Positions 1 to 8,271 of a stretch of DNA of 64,000 nt are shown here, piece by piece. The notes beneath the pieces were generated by a model. It made no database searches. It saw nothing but the letters and a program-made list of their open reading frames with translations, and was not told the origin of the DNA. The stretch is from Anaerolineales bacterium (lineage in GTDB: Bacteria; Chloroflexota; Anaerolineae; 4572-78; J111): positions 806,001 through 870,000 of the forward strand of contig JABTUW010000002.1 in NCBI GenBank assembly GCA_015075185.1. The letters run 5' to 3'. Made by a program: the position numbers and the translations under genes. The stretch's first letter is position 1; each line of letters starts with the position of its first letter.

Positions 1-210
1 GGGGTAACGATTCTCTTTGTGTCCCACGATTTTGAGGCAGTGGAAAGTTTATGCACGCGGGCCATCTGGTTGGAGCATGGCCGGTTGCAAGCTCAAGGGG
101 AAGTGACTGAAATCCTGACTGAGATGAGGACCAGGTATCACTGGAACAGCAAACAAAACATCACCTCGGTTAAGGAAGCAATTTCGGAGTTGGACGAATT
201 GATGGTTTAG
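1..210 (+). CDS. ABC transporter ATP-binding protein, C-terminal fragment (polysaccharide export type)
   Basis: The frame is open from the first base and ends at 208-210, so only the last 69 residues of a gene starting outside the window are present. The visible part opens with VTILFVSHDF, the D-loop-proximal strand and the H-loop (switch histidine) of an ABC ATPase, followed by a CxRAIWLEHGR segment and a short C-terminal tail. The W-L-hydrophobic-G-R pattern after the H-loop is typical of the TagH/Wzt family that powers polysaccharide export, and it fits the exopolysaccharide cluster downstream. Walker A and B motifs lie outside the window, so the subfamily is an inference. Its stop overlaps the stop of the convergent TPR gene by three bases. 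Confidence 0.8.
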   Translation, partial: GVTILFVSHDFEAVESLCTRAIWLEHGRLQAQGEVTEILTEMRTRYHWNSKQNITSVKEAISELDELMV

Positions 211-1343
211 GGTTGCTGAGGCTCGGGGATCAGATCAGTCAAAGCCTTGGCGTCCCTGGCTTTCGTGGGATTCTCTTTGGCGAAAGTTTCCAGGTCGGCC
301 AAGACTCTTTTGAAAAGCAAGTTTTGTTCCTCTTCAGATAAGGCGCCGATGTTGTCCATGCCCTGGGAAACCTCGGCTTGGGCCTGGCTCACCTGATCGG
401 TCGCCAGGTAGACCAGCATGCGATAAAAGTGAGTAAGCGGGCTGTTGGGCGAAATCTCCAAAGCTTTGTTGAGCGCCTCCTGGGCTTGGTCAAGTTGACC
501 CATTTTGTAGGAAGCATAGCCCAAGCCTTGATAAGCCTGGTTATAATTGGGAAAGCGGTTAAGGGCGGCCTGGTAATCACTGATGGCAGCCTCATAATTT
601 TCCATAGCGGTGTAGGTTTCACCCCTCAGATAATAGGTGTCGGCTTTGGAGTCATCGTATGAAATGGCGGTAGCGAAAGCTTCCAGGGCTTTGGCGTATT
701 CGCCCTGTTGGTGATAGATCAGGCCGATATTGCCATTGGCCCGGTAGCCAAAAAATAAAGGGGCCAGCTCAATAGATTGTTGGAGATCAGCGATAGCGGC
801 ATCGTATTTTTTTTGCAGACCGTACAGGCGGCCACGATTGTAGTAAGGTGGGGGATAAAGCGGATCAGTTTCGATCGCTTTGTTGTAGTCGGCAAGCGCC
901 TTCTCAGAGTCGCCCAAGGCATTATAAACCGTGCCTCGGGCATCCAGTCCACGGGCGTAGTGAGGATCCAAAGCAAGCGTTTTATTAAATGCTTCCAAGG
1001 CTTTGTCGTATTCTTTAGCTTCGTAATATCCCAGGCCAGTGTCAAATAGCTGACTCAAAACGTCTGGGTCGGCAAGGTTCAAAATTGGGCTAACGGCGAC
1101 CGGACTCAGCGGAGATAACGGTGACTGGGGTACCCCTGCTGAGTTTGATACGATTGGCAAAGATAGAGGTGTTGCTGTAACTTCGAAGGCAGGGAGAGGA
1201 GCCTCTACTTCATCAGGTGTCTTGCTGGTTAGATAGAACGTAATGAGTACACCGGCAATCAGGACCAATATAGCAATGAAGGCTTTCGTTTTGAGAAAGG
1301 CGCTCCTGCTTGGCTCATTGTCTCCGGGGTTAAGATCATTCAC
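207..1343 (-). CDS. Membrane-anchored tetratricopeptide repeat protein
   Basis: This 378-residue protein has a short charged N-terminus, one hydrophobic anchor at about residues 20-41 and no cleavage motif, so it should be tethered to the membrane with the rest outside. A Pro/Ser-rich linker (about 60-90) leads to about six or seven TPR units (about 95-330) with the usual pattern, for example YYEAKEYDKALEAFNKTLAL and ADYNKAIETDPLYPPPYYNRG. TPR arrays act as protein-protein scaffolds; no catalytic domain is visible and the partner is unknown. It is transcribed against the neighbouring ABC gene and divergently from the PASTA gene. The ATG at 1341-1343 is the only start in front of the anchor. 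Confidence 0.85.
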   Translation of the reverse strand: MNDLNPGDNEPSRSAFLKTKAFIAILVLIAGVLITFYLTSKTPDEVEAPLPAFEVTATPLSLPIVSNSAGVPQSPLSPLSPVAVSPILNLADPDVLSQLFDTGLGYYEAKEYDKALEAFNKTLALDPHYARGLDARGTVYNALGDSEKALADYNKAIETDPLYPPPYYNRGRLYGLQKKYDAAIADLQQSIELAPLFFGYRANGNIGLIYHQQGEYAKALEAFATAISYDDSKADTYYLRGETYTAMENYEAAISDYQAALNRFPNYNQAYQGLGYASYKMGQLDQAQEALNKALEISPNSPLTHFYRMLVYLATDQVSQAQAEVSQGMDNIGALSEEEQNLLFKRVLADLETFAKENPTKARDAKALTDLIPEPQQP

Positions 1344-1630
1344 GATAGTCTTCCTGATTATACAGATTTAGTAGAAAAATTTTAGCAGGTTTGGAGCAAA
1401 GGGCAAACTATATCAGGTCTTATGTTCCTCCAAGGTAGTTCCTCATCAAACCAGATTCAAACTAGGCTGTGTTAGAATAGCAGATAAAAGTAGGCAACAA
1501 GGTGGAAATCTCGATAAATAACCCACAGGTAGTATTGATAATCCGGCTCTTCTGCATTATGCTGGGATCAGCTAAAACGCTAAAATTTCTAAATTCATCC
1601 CAATCTATATCTTTTTGGAGGTAAAAGCTA
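1344..1630. other. Divergent intergenic region (TPR / PASTA genes)
   Basis: These 287 bases separate the divergent TPR and PASTA genes. They contain the PASTA promoter described at 1535-1563. The only open frame inside (about 60 codons, minus strand) has no ribosome binding site or recognisable product and is not called. Confidence 0.6.
1535..1563 (+). promoter_or_regulatory. Probable sigma-70 type promoter of the PASTA gene
   Basis: TTGATA (1535-1540) and TATGCT (1558-1563) are separated by exactly 17 bases, about 65 bases upstream of the start codon. A GGAGG ribosome binding site at 1617-1621 precedes the ATG at 1631. Prediction from consensus only. Confidence 0.5.
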
Positions 1631-3841
1631 ATGAAGAAGTTATTCACTATGTTTTTGATCTTGGCCCTGTTGTCGTTAGGGGGCGGTTCTGCCCTGGCCC
1701 AAGAGCCGACGGCTGAGCCGACGGCTGAGCCGACTCAGCAGCCGGCGACTGCGCCGACTGATCAACCGACGGCTGAACCGGCTGAAGTTACAGTACCCGA
1801 TGTGGTGAACATGCCTCAAGCCGATGCGGAAGCTGCTATCGTGGCTGCGGGCCTAACAGTAGGCGAGGTGACCCAGGAAAATAGCGACACTGTGCCGGCT
1901 GGGTCTGTGATCAGCCAGAACCCGGGGGCGGATAGTTCCGTCGCGTCAGGTTCAGCGGTTGCGCTGGTTGTTTCCCAGGGACCTGCCCAAGTTAATGTGA
2001 CGGTGCCTAACGTCGTCGGGCTGCCTCAAGCCGATGCGGAAGCTGCTATCGTGGCTGCGGGCCTTATCACCGGTACGGCAACGCTCACCAACAGTGACAC
2101 TATAGCGGCTGGGCTTGTGATCAGCCAAAACCCGGAGGCGGACAGTTCCGTCGCGTCAGGTTCAGCAGTTGAATTGGTTGTTTCCCAGGGACCTGCCCAA
2201 GTTAATGTGGCGGTGCCTAACGTCGTCGGGCTGCCTCAAGCCGATGCGGAAGCTGCTATCGTGGCTGCGGGTCTTATCACCGGTACGGCAACGCTCACCA
2301 ACAGTGACACTATAACGGCTGGGCTTGTGATCAGCCAAAACCCGGAGGCGGACAGTTCCGTCGCGTCAGGCTCAGCAGTTGAGTTGGTTGTTTCCCAGGG
2401 ACCTATACTAGAGACTGTTAGCGCCGGCGAGATTAGTTCTCAAGCTCTGACGAATATACCATTTACCTCTCGTGTTGGAATCATGGATATGAGCGGTGCA
2501 GGCGCCACTTTTTCCCTGTCGTATTACAATGAGAGTACCAGTGGTGGTGGTGGCGGCGGCAGTCGAGGTACCAACTCAGGCCTGACTCTAAGTCCTTTTC
2601 AGATGAGAATCGTTGACCAGGCAACCGACTCAAGCATCACCGGTGGATCGAGCCTCAAAGGTTCTGCTGTTCTACAGAGCAGTAATCCTCTGGCAGCGGC
2701 GGTATTCTTTGGAGGCACGGGAGCAGGCGGGTACAACCAATTTGAAGCTTACGATAGTGGCGGGTTCTTCAGTCCCGGCACTCAGTTCTTCATCCCCAAT
2801 GTTAACAAGGGAGTTGGGGCTGGTAAGGTCAACAGCGAAATCGCCATTCAGAATGCTGAAACCAGTGCAACCACTGTGAATGTCTTGTTTGTAACCCAAG
2901 GAGTCAATAGAACCTTTACTATTGCTCCTAATGCCACCCTGTACTACGTACCCAAAGATGACGCTGGTATCACCAATAATTTGCAGCAGCCGGTTGTAGT
3001 TACCTCTCAAGGAGGTAAGAAAATCTTGGTGATTAACAACAACTTCAGGACGGTGGCTCCGGTCAACTTGTCAGATACGCCTGGTTTCAAACAGTCGGAT
3101 GCAGCCGCGATCCAGTTCCTGTCAAACGTCCACTTCAAGCTCAACAATGGTCTGAGTGTAATTACTTTCATCCAAAACGTGAGCGGCTCCGCGGTGACCG
3201 TGAATGTAACTTTTGTTAAAGACCCCACTTGTACCACTTCGGCTTGTAATTCGAAGCCTATAATCACCAAGAACGGAATCGTTATTCAGCCTAATGAGGT
3301 CTTCGCAATCAATCCACGTACTGATAACAGCCTGCCTGGCGGGTGGAGTGGTTCGGCCAAGATTGAAACCGTACCGGCTTCAAACTCAATTATTGCCTTC
3401 GGCAATCAGATTAATACCAAGAACCCTAACGCCGGTGGCTATGCCGGCCGAGCGGCCAGTAATACCACTTCAGCGGTGTTCTGCCCCTACGTTATCAGCG
3501 GGCTGCCAAATTACGCTTCCTCATCACAAGCTAGTACAATGTTAATTCAAAATGTTGGCTCTGCTTCGACGAATGTTACCGTCCAGTTTGTAGGCGGTGC
3601 TGGTTCTCCAAATGGCTTTAGTACCACCAAAAGCCCGGTCACTCTAGCCGTTGGCGAACGCTTAAGCTTTAACTTCCGCTTGAATAATGCGGCGGTGAAC
3701 GGTGGGGTGCCATCTAACTGGTTTGGCTCAGTTCGGGTTACTGCTTCAGGCGGCGGCAAAGTTGCGGCAGTGACCAACCTGTTTAATAAAATGGCCGGCG
3801 GATCAGATACCCTTGGCTCCTACAACTGCATCTCTCAATAA
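1631..3841 (+). CDS. Secreted protein with three PASTA domains and a large unknown C-terminal region
   Basis: The 736-residue product starts with a Sec signal peptide (about 1-23, ending A-L-A-Q) and a low-complexity Pro-Thr-Ala-Glu linker to about residue 50. Three PASTA domains follow (about 54-122, 122-190, 190-258), each with a V-P-x-V-V core, the AEAAIVAAGL helix and a repeated SQNPGADSSVASGS-like stretch. Domains 2 and 3 are almost identical in DNA and protein. PASTA domains usually bind muropeptides on Ser/Thr kinases or penicillin-binding proteins; here neither is attached. Residues 260-736 look beta-rich, with a Gly-rich loop near 300 and Ser/Thr/Asn-rich segments, and match no family I recognise. 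The protein should be extracellular and possibly cell-wall associated. It is monocistronic, ending at a strong terminator. Confidence 0.85.
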   Translation: MKKLFTMFLILALLSLGGGSALAQEPTAEPTAEPTQQPATAPTDQPTAEPAEVTVPDVVNMPQADAEAAIVAAGLTVGEVTQENSDTVPAGSVISQNPGADSSVASGSAVALVVSQGPAQVNVTVPNVVGLPQADAEAAIVAAGLITGTATLTNSDTIAAGLVISQNPEADSSVASGSAVELVVSQGPAQVNVAVPNVVGLPQADAEAAIVAAGLITGTATLTNSDTITAGLVISQNPEADSSVASGSAVELVVSQGPILETVSAGEISSQALTNIPFTSRVGIMDMSGAGATFSLSYYNESTSGGGGGGSRGTNSGLTLSPFQMRIVDQATDSSITGGSSLKGSAVLQSSNPLAAAVFFGGTGAGGYNQFEAYDSGGFFSPGTQFFIPNVNKGVGAGKVNSEIAIQNAETSATTVNVLFVTQGVNRTFTIAPNATLYYVPKDDAGITNNLQQPVVVTSQGGKKILVINNNFRTVAPVNLSDTPGFKQSDAAAIQFLSNVHFKLNNGLSVITFIQNVSGSAVTVNVTFVKDPTCTTSACNSKPIITKNGIVIQPNEVFAINPRTDNSLPGGWSGSAKIETVPASNSIIAFGNQINTKNPNAGGYAGRAASNTTSAVFCPYVISGLPNYASSSQASTMLIQNVGSASTNVTVQFVGGAGSPNGFSTTKSPVTLAVGERLSFNFRLNNAAVNGGVPSNWFGSVRVTASGGGKVAAVTNLFNKMAGGSDTLGSYNCISQ
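1986..2400 (+). repeat. Tandem near-identical PASTA-domain repeat (DNA level)
   Basis: Two consecutive units of about 204 bases (from about 1990 and about 2194) differ at only a few positions. They encode the second and third PASTA domains. The first domain (about 1790-1985) matches in blocks only. The near identity points to recent duplication or ongoing gene conversion. Confidence 0.85.
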
Positions 3842-3870
3842 ACAGAACTGTAAGACACCCTTTTAACAAA

Positions 3871-3904
3871 AACAGCCCCACCCTTTAGGTGGGGCTGTTT
3901 TTTT
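3871..3904 (+). terminator. Rho-independent terminator after the PASTA gene
   Basis: A 12-bp perfect GC-rich stem (3871-3882 with 3888-3899) with a five-base loop is followed directly by a run of seven T. It lies about 30 bases after the PASTA stop codon. Confidence 0.95.
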
Positions 3905-3918
3905 GATAGAAAATCCAT

Positions 3919-3947
3919 TTGTTTCTTCCCTTACTCGGTAGTATAAT
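3919..3947 (+). promoter_or_regulatory. Probable promoter of the exopolysaccharide cluster
   Basis: A perfect TATAAT (3942-3947) has a partial -35 (TTGTTT, 3919-3924) at 17-base spacing. It sits between the PASTA terminator and the first cluster gene (3976). No other strong promoter was seen before 21645, where genes overlap or lie a few bases apart, so it may drive much of the cluster. Confidence 0.5.
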
Positions 3948-3975
3948 CACAGCCGCTTACCGGGGCTAAGAGTTT

Positions 3976-5031
3976 TTGGTGGAACACAAAACCTGGCAAA
4001 AATCTAAATTTAACTATCCTAAAACTGTGCCGACGATGATTTCGCCCGAAGAGCGGCTCTATCTATATTGGCTGGGTCGGTCACAGTGGTCTGGCGAGGG
4101 AACTGTGGTTGAAATAGGTCCTTGGCTCGGGGGTAGTACTGTTTGTTTAGCGGCGGGCATGGCGGCTTCGGGGCATGAAACCAAGCGACGGTTGCATGTC
4201 TTTGACAATTTCATTTGGCGGGAATTTATGACAGCACGGGCGGCGCTTTCCCTTCAACCAGGTGACTCTTTCAAGTCGTATTTTCTAAGAAATATTCGGG
4301 AATATGAAGAAATTATCGAAGTGAGGGAAAGGGCACTGCCGGATGAACCGATTAAGCATGAGCTTCGAGCCAGTAGTCGTCGCTTTCTTGAAACTGACCG
4401 TATTCCTCTCTTCGAGGGTTTTACTGACGGCGAATCTATCAAGATTCTCTTTATTGATGGCGCCAAATCCTGGCGGGGACTAAGATATTTGCTCAAAACG
4501 CTTTGTGGATCTCTCATTCCGGGAAAATCTTACCTGGTCTGTCAAGATTACAAATTTTGGGGAACTTATTGGGTCCCGATTATGATGACTAGATTGGCTC
4601 AGTATTTGGAGCCAGTTCATAATGTGCTTGGTGGTAGCACTGTTTCATTTCGCCTGATTTCGACAATTTCGCCCCAGTTGCTTGAGGCATTTGAAGATAG
4701 TGTGCTGACGATGCCAACTGACCAGACGCTGCAAGAATTGGATCGAGCCAGCGCCTTGTTGAGGGCAGATGGAGATATGGTTGGCTCAACCAACGTATTG
4801 CTGAGCAAGGTAAGTTTCTTGGTTCATCAAGATAATATTGAGCTTGCGATTGAGGAATTCAAGAAGATCCAGAATTCTTGGCCTATATTTGCTGACACAG
4901 AACATCTGGAAAGAGTTAGAGCATACCTCTATCGGGAAAAATTTCGCCGGATACCTCGACCTATAACCTTAAAATTGATTTCTAGACTACGAAGAATAGG
5001 TAAGAATGCGAAGCTATGGGTTTTAAGGTGA
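3976..5031 (+). CDS. Class I SAM-dependent methyltransferase-like protein
   Basis: This 351-residue protein opens the exopolysaccharide cluster. Residues about 38-60 (VEIGPWLGGSTVCLAAGM) form a Rossmann strand with the glycine-rich SAM loop, followed by LHVFDNF (second strand acidic residue) and LFIDGAKSWRGLRYLL, the pattern of the Methyltransf_24/TylF-like group. This suggests methylation of a sugar or nucleotide-sugar, but the substrate cannot be read. The C-terminal third is helical and unrecognised. The start is uncertain: TTG at 3976 and GTG at 3979 are adjacent, with no clear ribosome binding site, and an internal ATG lies at 4036. The end overlaps the next gene by 16 bases, implying translational coupling. 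Confidence 0.7.
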   Translation: MVEHKTWQKSKFNYPKTVPTMISPEERLYLYWLGRSQWSGEGTVVEIGPWLGGSTVCLAAGMAASGHETKRRLHVFDNFIWREFMTARAALSLQPGDSFKSYFLRNIREYEEIIEVRERALPDEPIKHELRASSRRFLETDRIPLFEGFTDGESIKILFIDGAKSWRGLRYLLKTLCGSLIPGKSYLVCQDYKFWGTYWVPIMMTRLAQYLEPVHNVLGGSTVSFRLISTISPQLLEAFEDSVLTMPTDQTLQELDRASALLRADGDMVGSTNVLLSKVSFLVHQDNIELAIEEFKKIQNSWPIFADTEHLERVRAYLYREKFRRIPRPITLKLISRLRRIGKNAKLWVLR

Positions 5032-5822
5032 TTAAGGATTTCTACAATAATCGGCTGCAGGTCAAGGTTAATGGGGTCTTTGGTCCTTTACCTAAGCCGG
5101 AAAAATGGGTTTTTGTGGTTGGTTGTTACAATTCCGGTACGACCCTGCTCCATAATCTCCTCGCAAGTTGTCCAGAGGTGGGCAGCATGCCGAATGAGGG
5201 GCATGTTTATACCGATCAACTTTTAATCCCCAAGTCTGTTGGACTATATCGGCTTTGGGCCATTGAACCAGAGCTTTTTTACCTGGACGAAAATAGCCAG
5301 TCTCACATCAAGGTGAATAAGCTTAAACGCCAATGGGGTGCCCGGTATAACAATCCAAACCGGCCTATCCTTCTAGAAAAATCGCCGCCTAATACCGCCC
5401 GGATGCGCTGGCTACAGCAGCACTTTGAAAATGCACACTTTATCGGTATCGTGCGCAATGGTTATGCCGTTGCAGCAGGAATTAAGCAGAAAGCAGGCTG
5501 TTCTATTGAAGCTGCAGCCAGGCAATGGGCGCATTCAAATGAGATTATGCTGCATGATTTTAATTTTTTGCAGCATAAGCTATTGGTTCGGTATGAGACT
5601 TTGACCGAATCAGCCGATGAGGTTTTTCAGCAAATGCTCGATTTTATCGGCTTAAAGGGCCACGGTGCCCGTGTAACTGATCAGGTTTGGTCTATCCACG
5701 GGCGATCTCACCCTATTGAAAACATGAACCCGCGTTCCATCGCCACTCTCAGCCGCCCAGACTGTGAGATAATTCAGTCTGTTGCCGGAGATATGTTAAA
5801 CCAATTAGGTTATAGCTGTTAA
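5016..5822 (+). CDS. Sulfotransferase family protein
   Basis: This 268-residue protein transfers sulfate from PAPS to a hydroxyl group, here probably a glycan. The PAPS 5'-phosphosulfate loop is visible at residues 36-46 (G-C-Y-N-S-G-T-T-L-L-H), and the 3'-phosphate site is the IVRNGYAVA segment near residue 147, with the conserved Arg and a later Ser-rich stretch. LLVRYETL near 190 matches the conserved RYE/D-L segment of bacterial sulfotransferases. No membrane segment is predicted. It overlaps the preceding methyltransferase and precedes the flippase, so it probably modifies the repeat unit before export. A second sulfotransferase is encoded at 10280. Confidence 0.85.
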   Translation: MGFKVIKDFYNNRLQVKVNGVFGPLPKPEKWVFVVGCYNSGTTLLHNLLASCPEVGSMPNEGHVYTDQLLIPKSVGLYRLWAIEPELFYLDENSQSHIKVNKLKRQWGARYNNPNRPILLEKSPPNTARMRWLQQHFENAHFIGIVRNGYAVAAGIKQKAGCSIEAAARQWAHSNEIMLHDFNFLQHKLLVRYETLTESADEVFQQMLDFIGLKGHGARVTDQVWSIHGRSHPIENMNPRSIATLSRPDCEIIQSVAGDMLNQLGYSC

Positions 5823-5848
5823 AAATCCCCCTAAGTTTTTATAGCAAA

Positions 5849-7372
5849 ATGGCAAACATCGCTGGTGCAGTAAAAACAGAGGAGGGGAATGGTGGGTTTC
5901 GTCAAAAGACGCTCTTTGGTCTTACCTGGAGTATCATTAACCAAGTCGGTTGGCAGGGACTCACTTTCATTATCAGTATCGTCTTGGCTCGTTTGCTCTC
6001 ACCACGCGAATTTGGCCTGATAACAATGGTCACGATTTTAACAAATTTTGCCGGTGTTTTCACCGATCTTGGCTTCAGTGCGGCGCTTATCCAGAAGCAA
6101 GATGTGCAGAGTCAGCATTTGTCCTCTATCTTCTGGTTGAATGCGGTCAGTGGTTTTTTATTAATGCTCCTTTTCATATTCGGTTCCCCATGGGTGGGTA
6201 ATTTCTATGGCGAGCCAATTTTGGCGTCGCTTACCATACTGGTTTCGGCCAGCCTGTTCATTAGCTCGCTTGGAAGTATTCATCGCACGCTCTTGACCAA
6301 AAGTCTTGATTTCCGGCGGCTTTCAGTGGTGGATTTGGTAAGTGTTGGATTATCCGGGGCCGTTGCAATCGGCCTGGCTTTTGCTGGCTTTGGAGTCTGG
6401 AGCCTGGCCGTGCAAAGCGTCGTCAGCGCTTCGATGGTAACCATTCTATTATGGAGTCTCAGTAGTTGGCGTCCGGGGTTCGATTTTAGCTGGCAAGCGA
6501 TCAAAAATTTGTTAGGTTTTAGTACCAAGTTTTTGGGTACGTCTCTGCTTAACTACGGAACCAGTAATATTGACAATCTATTAGTTGGCCACTCTTTGGG
6601 AACTATAGCTTTGGGGATTTATATCCGGGCCTATTCACTTATGTTATTTCCCTTACTGAATATATCACGCGTAATCTCGAGAGTTATATTTCCTTCTTTT
6701 TCACTGATAAGTGAGGATAAGGTCAGGGTGAAACGATTGTATTTAAAGATGACCCGTACCATTGCCCTGATTACCTTTCCCCTGATGTTGGGTCTTTTTG
6801 TACTTGTAGAGCCTTTTGTACTGACTGTTTTTGGCCCGCGTTGGGCAGAAGTTGCTCCTATTCTGCGTATCCTTTGTCTAGTCAGTTTGAGCCAGTCTAT
6901 TGTAACCTTTAACGGGAGTCTTTACTTATCTCAAGGTCGTGCCGACCTACAATTTAAAATGGTCCTCTTGCTCAGGGCGAATCAAATTTTGGGGATTGTC
7001 ATTGGGCTTTGGTGGGGCGTTATGGGAGTTGCCGTAGGTTTTACGATTGCCTCCTTTATTAACTTTTATCCTAATGTTTCCTATGCGGGCCGATTAATCG
7101 GTTTAACTTTCGTCGAATTTCTCCGTAATCTTGCGCCTATCTTTTCTTGTGCAGTTGTGATGGCAGTGGCTGTTTGGGGATTGGGCTTATTCCTGCCAGT
7201 AAACTGGCCGCATTGGGCTTTTTTGATAACGCAAACTGCTTTTGGGGGAGCCGTGTACGGTACCCTTGTTCATTATTTTAATCTCCAGGGCTACCGTGAA
7301 GTAAAAGAGTTATTGGCCGGCTTTTTGGCTTCCTCTGAAAGTAAAATGCTGGTCCGGGGAAAAACAATTTGA
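5849..7372 (+). CDS. Polysaccharide flippase, Wzx/MOP superfamily
   Basis: This 507-residue integral membrane protein has about 12-14 hydrophobic helices. The N-terminal pattern (TLFGLTWSIINQVGWQG, then LARLLSPREFGLITMV) is characteristic of the WzxC/Polysacc_synt_3 branch of the MOP superfamily, which flips lipid-linked oligosaccharides across the cytoplasmic membrane. Length is normal for the family. It is the only flippase in the cluster, although an ABC-type export ATPase ends at the window start, so both export routes may have been present. The stop overlaps the next start by four bases (ATGA). Confidence 0.9.
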   Translation: MANIAGAVKTEEGNGGFRQKTLFGLTWSIINQVGWQGLTFIISIVLARLLSPREFGLITMVTILTNFAGVFTDLGFSAALIQKQDVQSQHLSSIFWLNAVSGFLLMLLFIFGSPWVGNFYGEPILASLTILVSASLFISSLGSIHRTLLTKSLDFRRLSVVDLVSVGLSGAVAIGLAFAGFGVWSLAVQSVVSASMVTILLWSLSSWRPGFDFSWQAIKNLLGFSTKFLGTSLLNYGTSNIDNLLVGHSLGTIALGIYIRAYSLMLFPLLNISRVISRVIFPSFSLISEDKVRVKRLYLKMTRTIALITFPLMLGLFVLVEPFVLTVFGPRWAEVAPILRILCLVSLSQSIVTFNGSLYLSQGRADLQFKMVLLLRANQILGIVIGLWWGVMGVAVGFTIASFINFYPNVSYAGRLIGLTFVEFLRNLAPIFSCAVVMAVAVWGLGLFLPVNWPHWAFLITQTAFGGAVYGTLVHYFNLQGYREVKELLAGFLASSESKMLVRGKTI

Positions 7373-8253
7373 TGATCCAAGATTTAAAGCGAGTTGTAAA
7401 AAAGACTTTGGGCATCAAACCGCCTTATAAAACAAGACTGCCCGAATCAAAGCCAAATTTGGTGATGCTTACCTATGACTCTTGCCGCTACGACTCATTA
7501 ATCAGGGCAAAGACTCCAATTTTGGATCAATACTCAGCCATATATCGAGCTTATTCACCAGCACTATATACTTATCCAGCGCATCAAAGTTTTTTCTCTG
7601 GCATACTTCCTTGTACCCCAGAGCCAATGCCTTACTATAATAGATTTGTGACCCAACTCATTGCTCTTCCCGAAACGGGGGATAGGATCGTGGAGCAAGA
7701 ACGTGGTGAAGATACTTTTATCCTGGCTAATACGGAAAATGTTATAACAGGATTGGCTCACTCGGGTTACTATACAATTGGATCTGCGGGGGCAAGCTGG
7801 TTTGCCAAAAAGTCTTTGCGGGTGGGCTTTAAAGATTTTTATTATAAGAATCACGCTAAGGCGTCGGATCAAATCGAATTAGTTGTGAACTCAATTATAA
7901 AGAATAGTCGAAGTAAAAATTTTTTTGCCTTCATCAACTTTATGGAAACTCACACACCTTATATGCATTATGGCGAAGTTGCCTATCGGATGACTGCTCG
8001 CCGGAAAATGATCTGGCCACCGCGCTTTGACCCAGAAGATATCGAGTACGGTCAAATGCTTCACCAAGCTCAAATTCAGGCTGCTGAATATTTAGACTCC
8101 TGTTTACCCAGGTTGCTTGAAGCATTACCTAAAAATACTATCGTTGTGCTGTTTGGCGACCATGGTGAAGCTTTTGGCGAAGATGGATATTGGGGCCATG
8201 GAGTTTATCATCAAAAAGTGTTAGAGGTTCCCATGTCTATTTTTACTTTGTAG
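7369..8253 (+). CDS. Sulfatase-like / alkaline phosphatase superfamily protein, short form
   Basis: This 294-residue protein shows both ends of the sulfatase-like metal site: VMLTYDSCRYDSL with Asp37 near the N-terminus, and FGDHGEAFGEDGYWGHG with Asp264 and His265 near the C-terminus. The nucleophile region reads YTYPAHQSFFSG, close to the T-x-P-S/A-H-x-S-x-x-T/S-G pattern, but it lacks the C-x-P-x-R formylglycine signature. It may therefore be a phosphohydrolase or phospho-group transferase rather than a true sulfatase. It ends shortly after the V-P-M strand, shorter than most relatives. No signal peptide or membrane helix is seen, which is odd for a surface-modifying enzyme. It is coupled to the flippase by a 4-base overlap. 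Confidence 0.7.
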   Translation: MMIQDLKRVVKKTLGIKPPYKTRLPESKPNLVMLTYDSCRYDSLIRAKTPILDQYSAIYRAYSPALYTYPAHQSFFSGILPCTPEPMPYYNRFVTQLIALPETGDRIVEQERGEDTFILANTENVITGLAHSGYYTIGSAGASWFAKKSLRVGFKDFYYKNHAKASDQIELVVNSIIKNSRSKNFFAFINFMETHTPYMHYGEVAYRMTARRKMIWPPRFDPEDIEYGQMLHQAQIQAAEYLDSCLPRLLEALPKNTIVVLFGDHGEAFGEDGYWGHGVYHQKVLEVPMSIFTL

Positions 8254-8271
8254 ATAAACTGCCGAGAGGTT

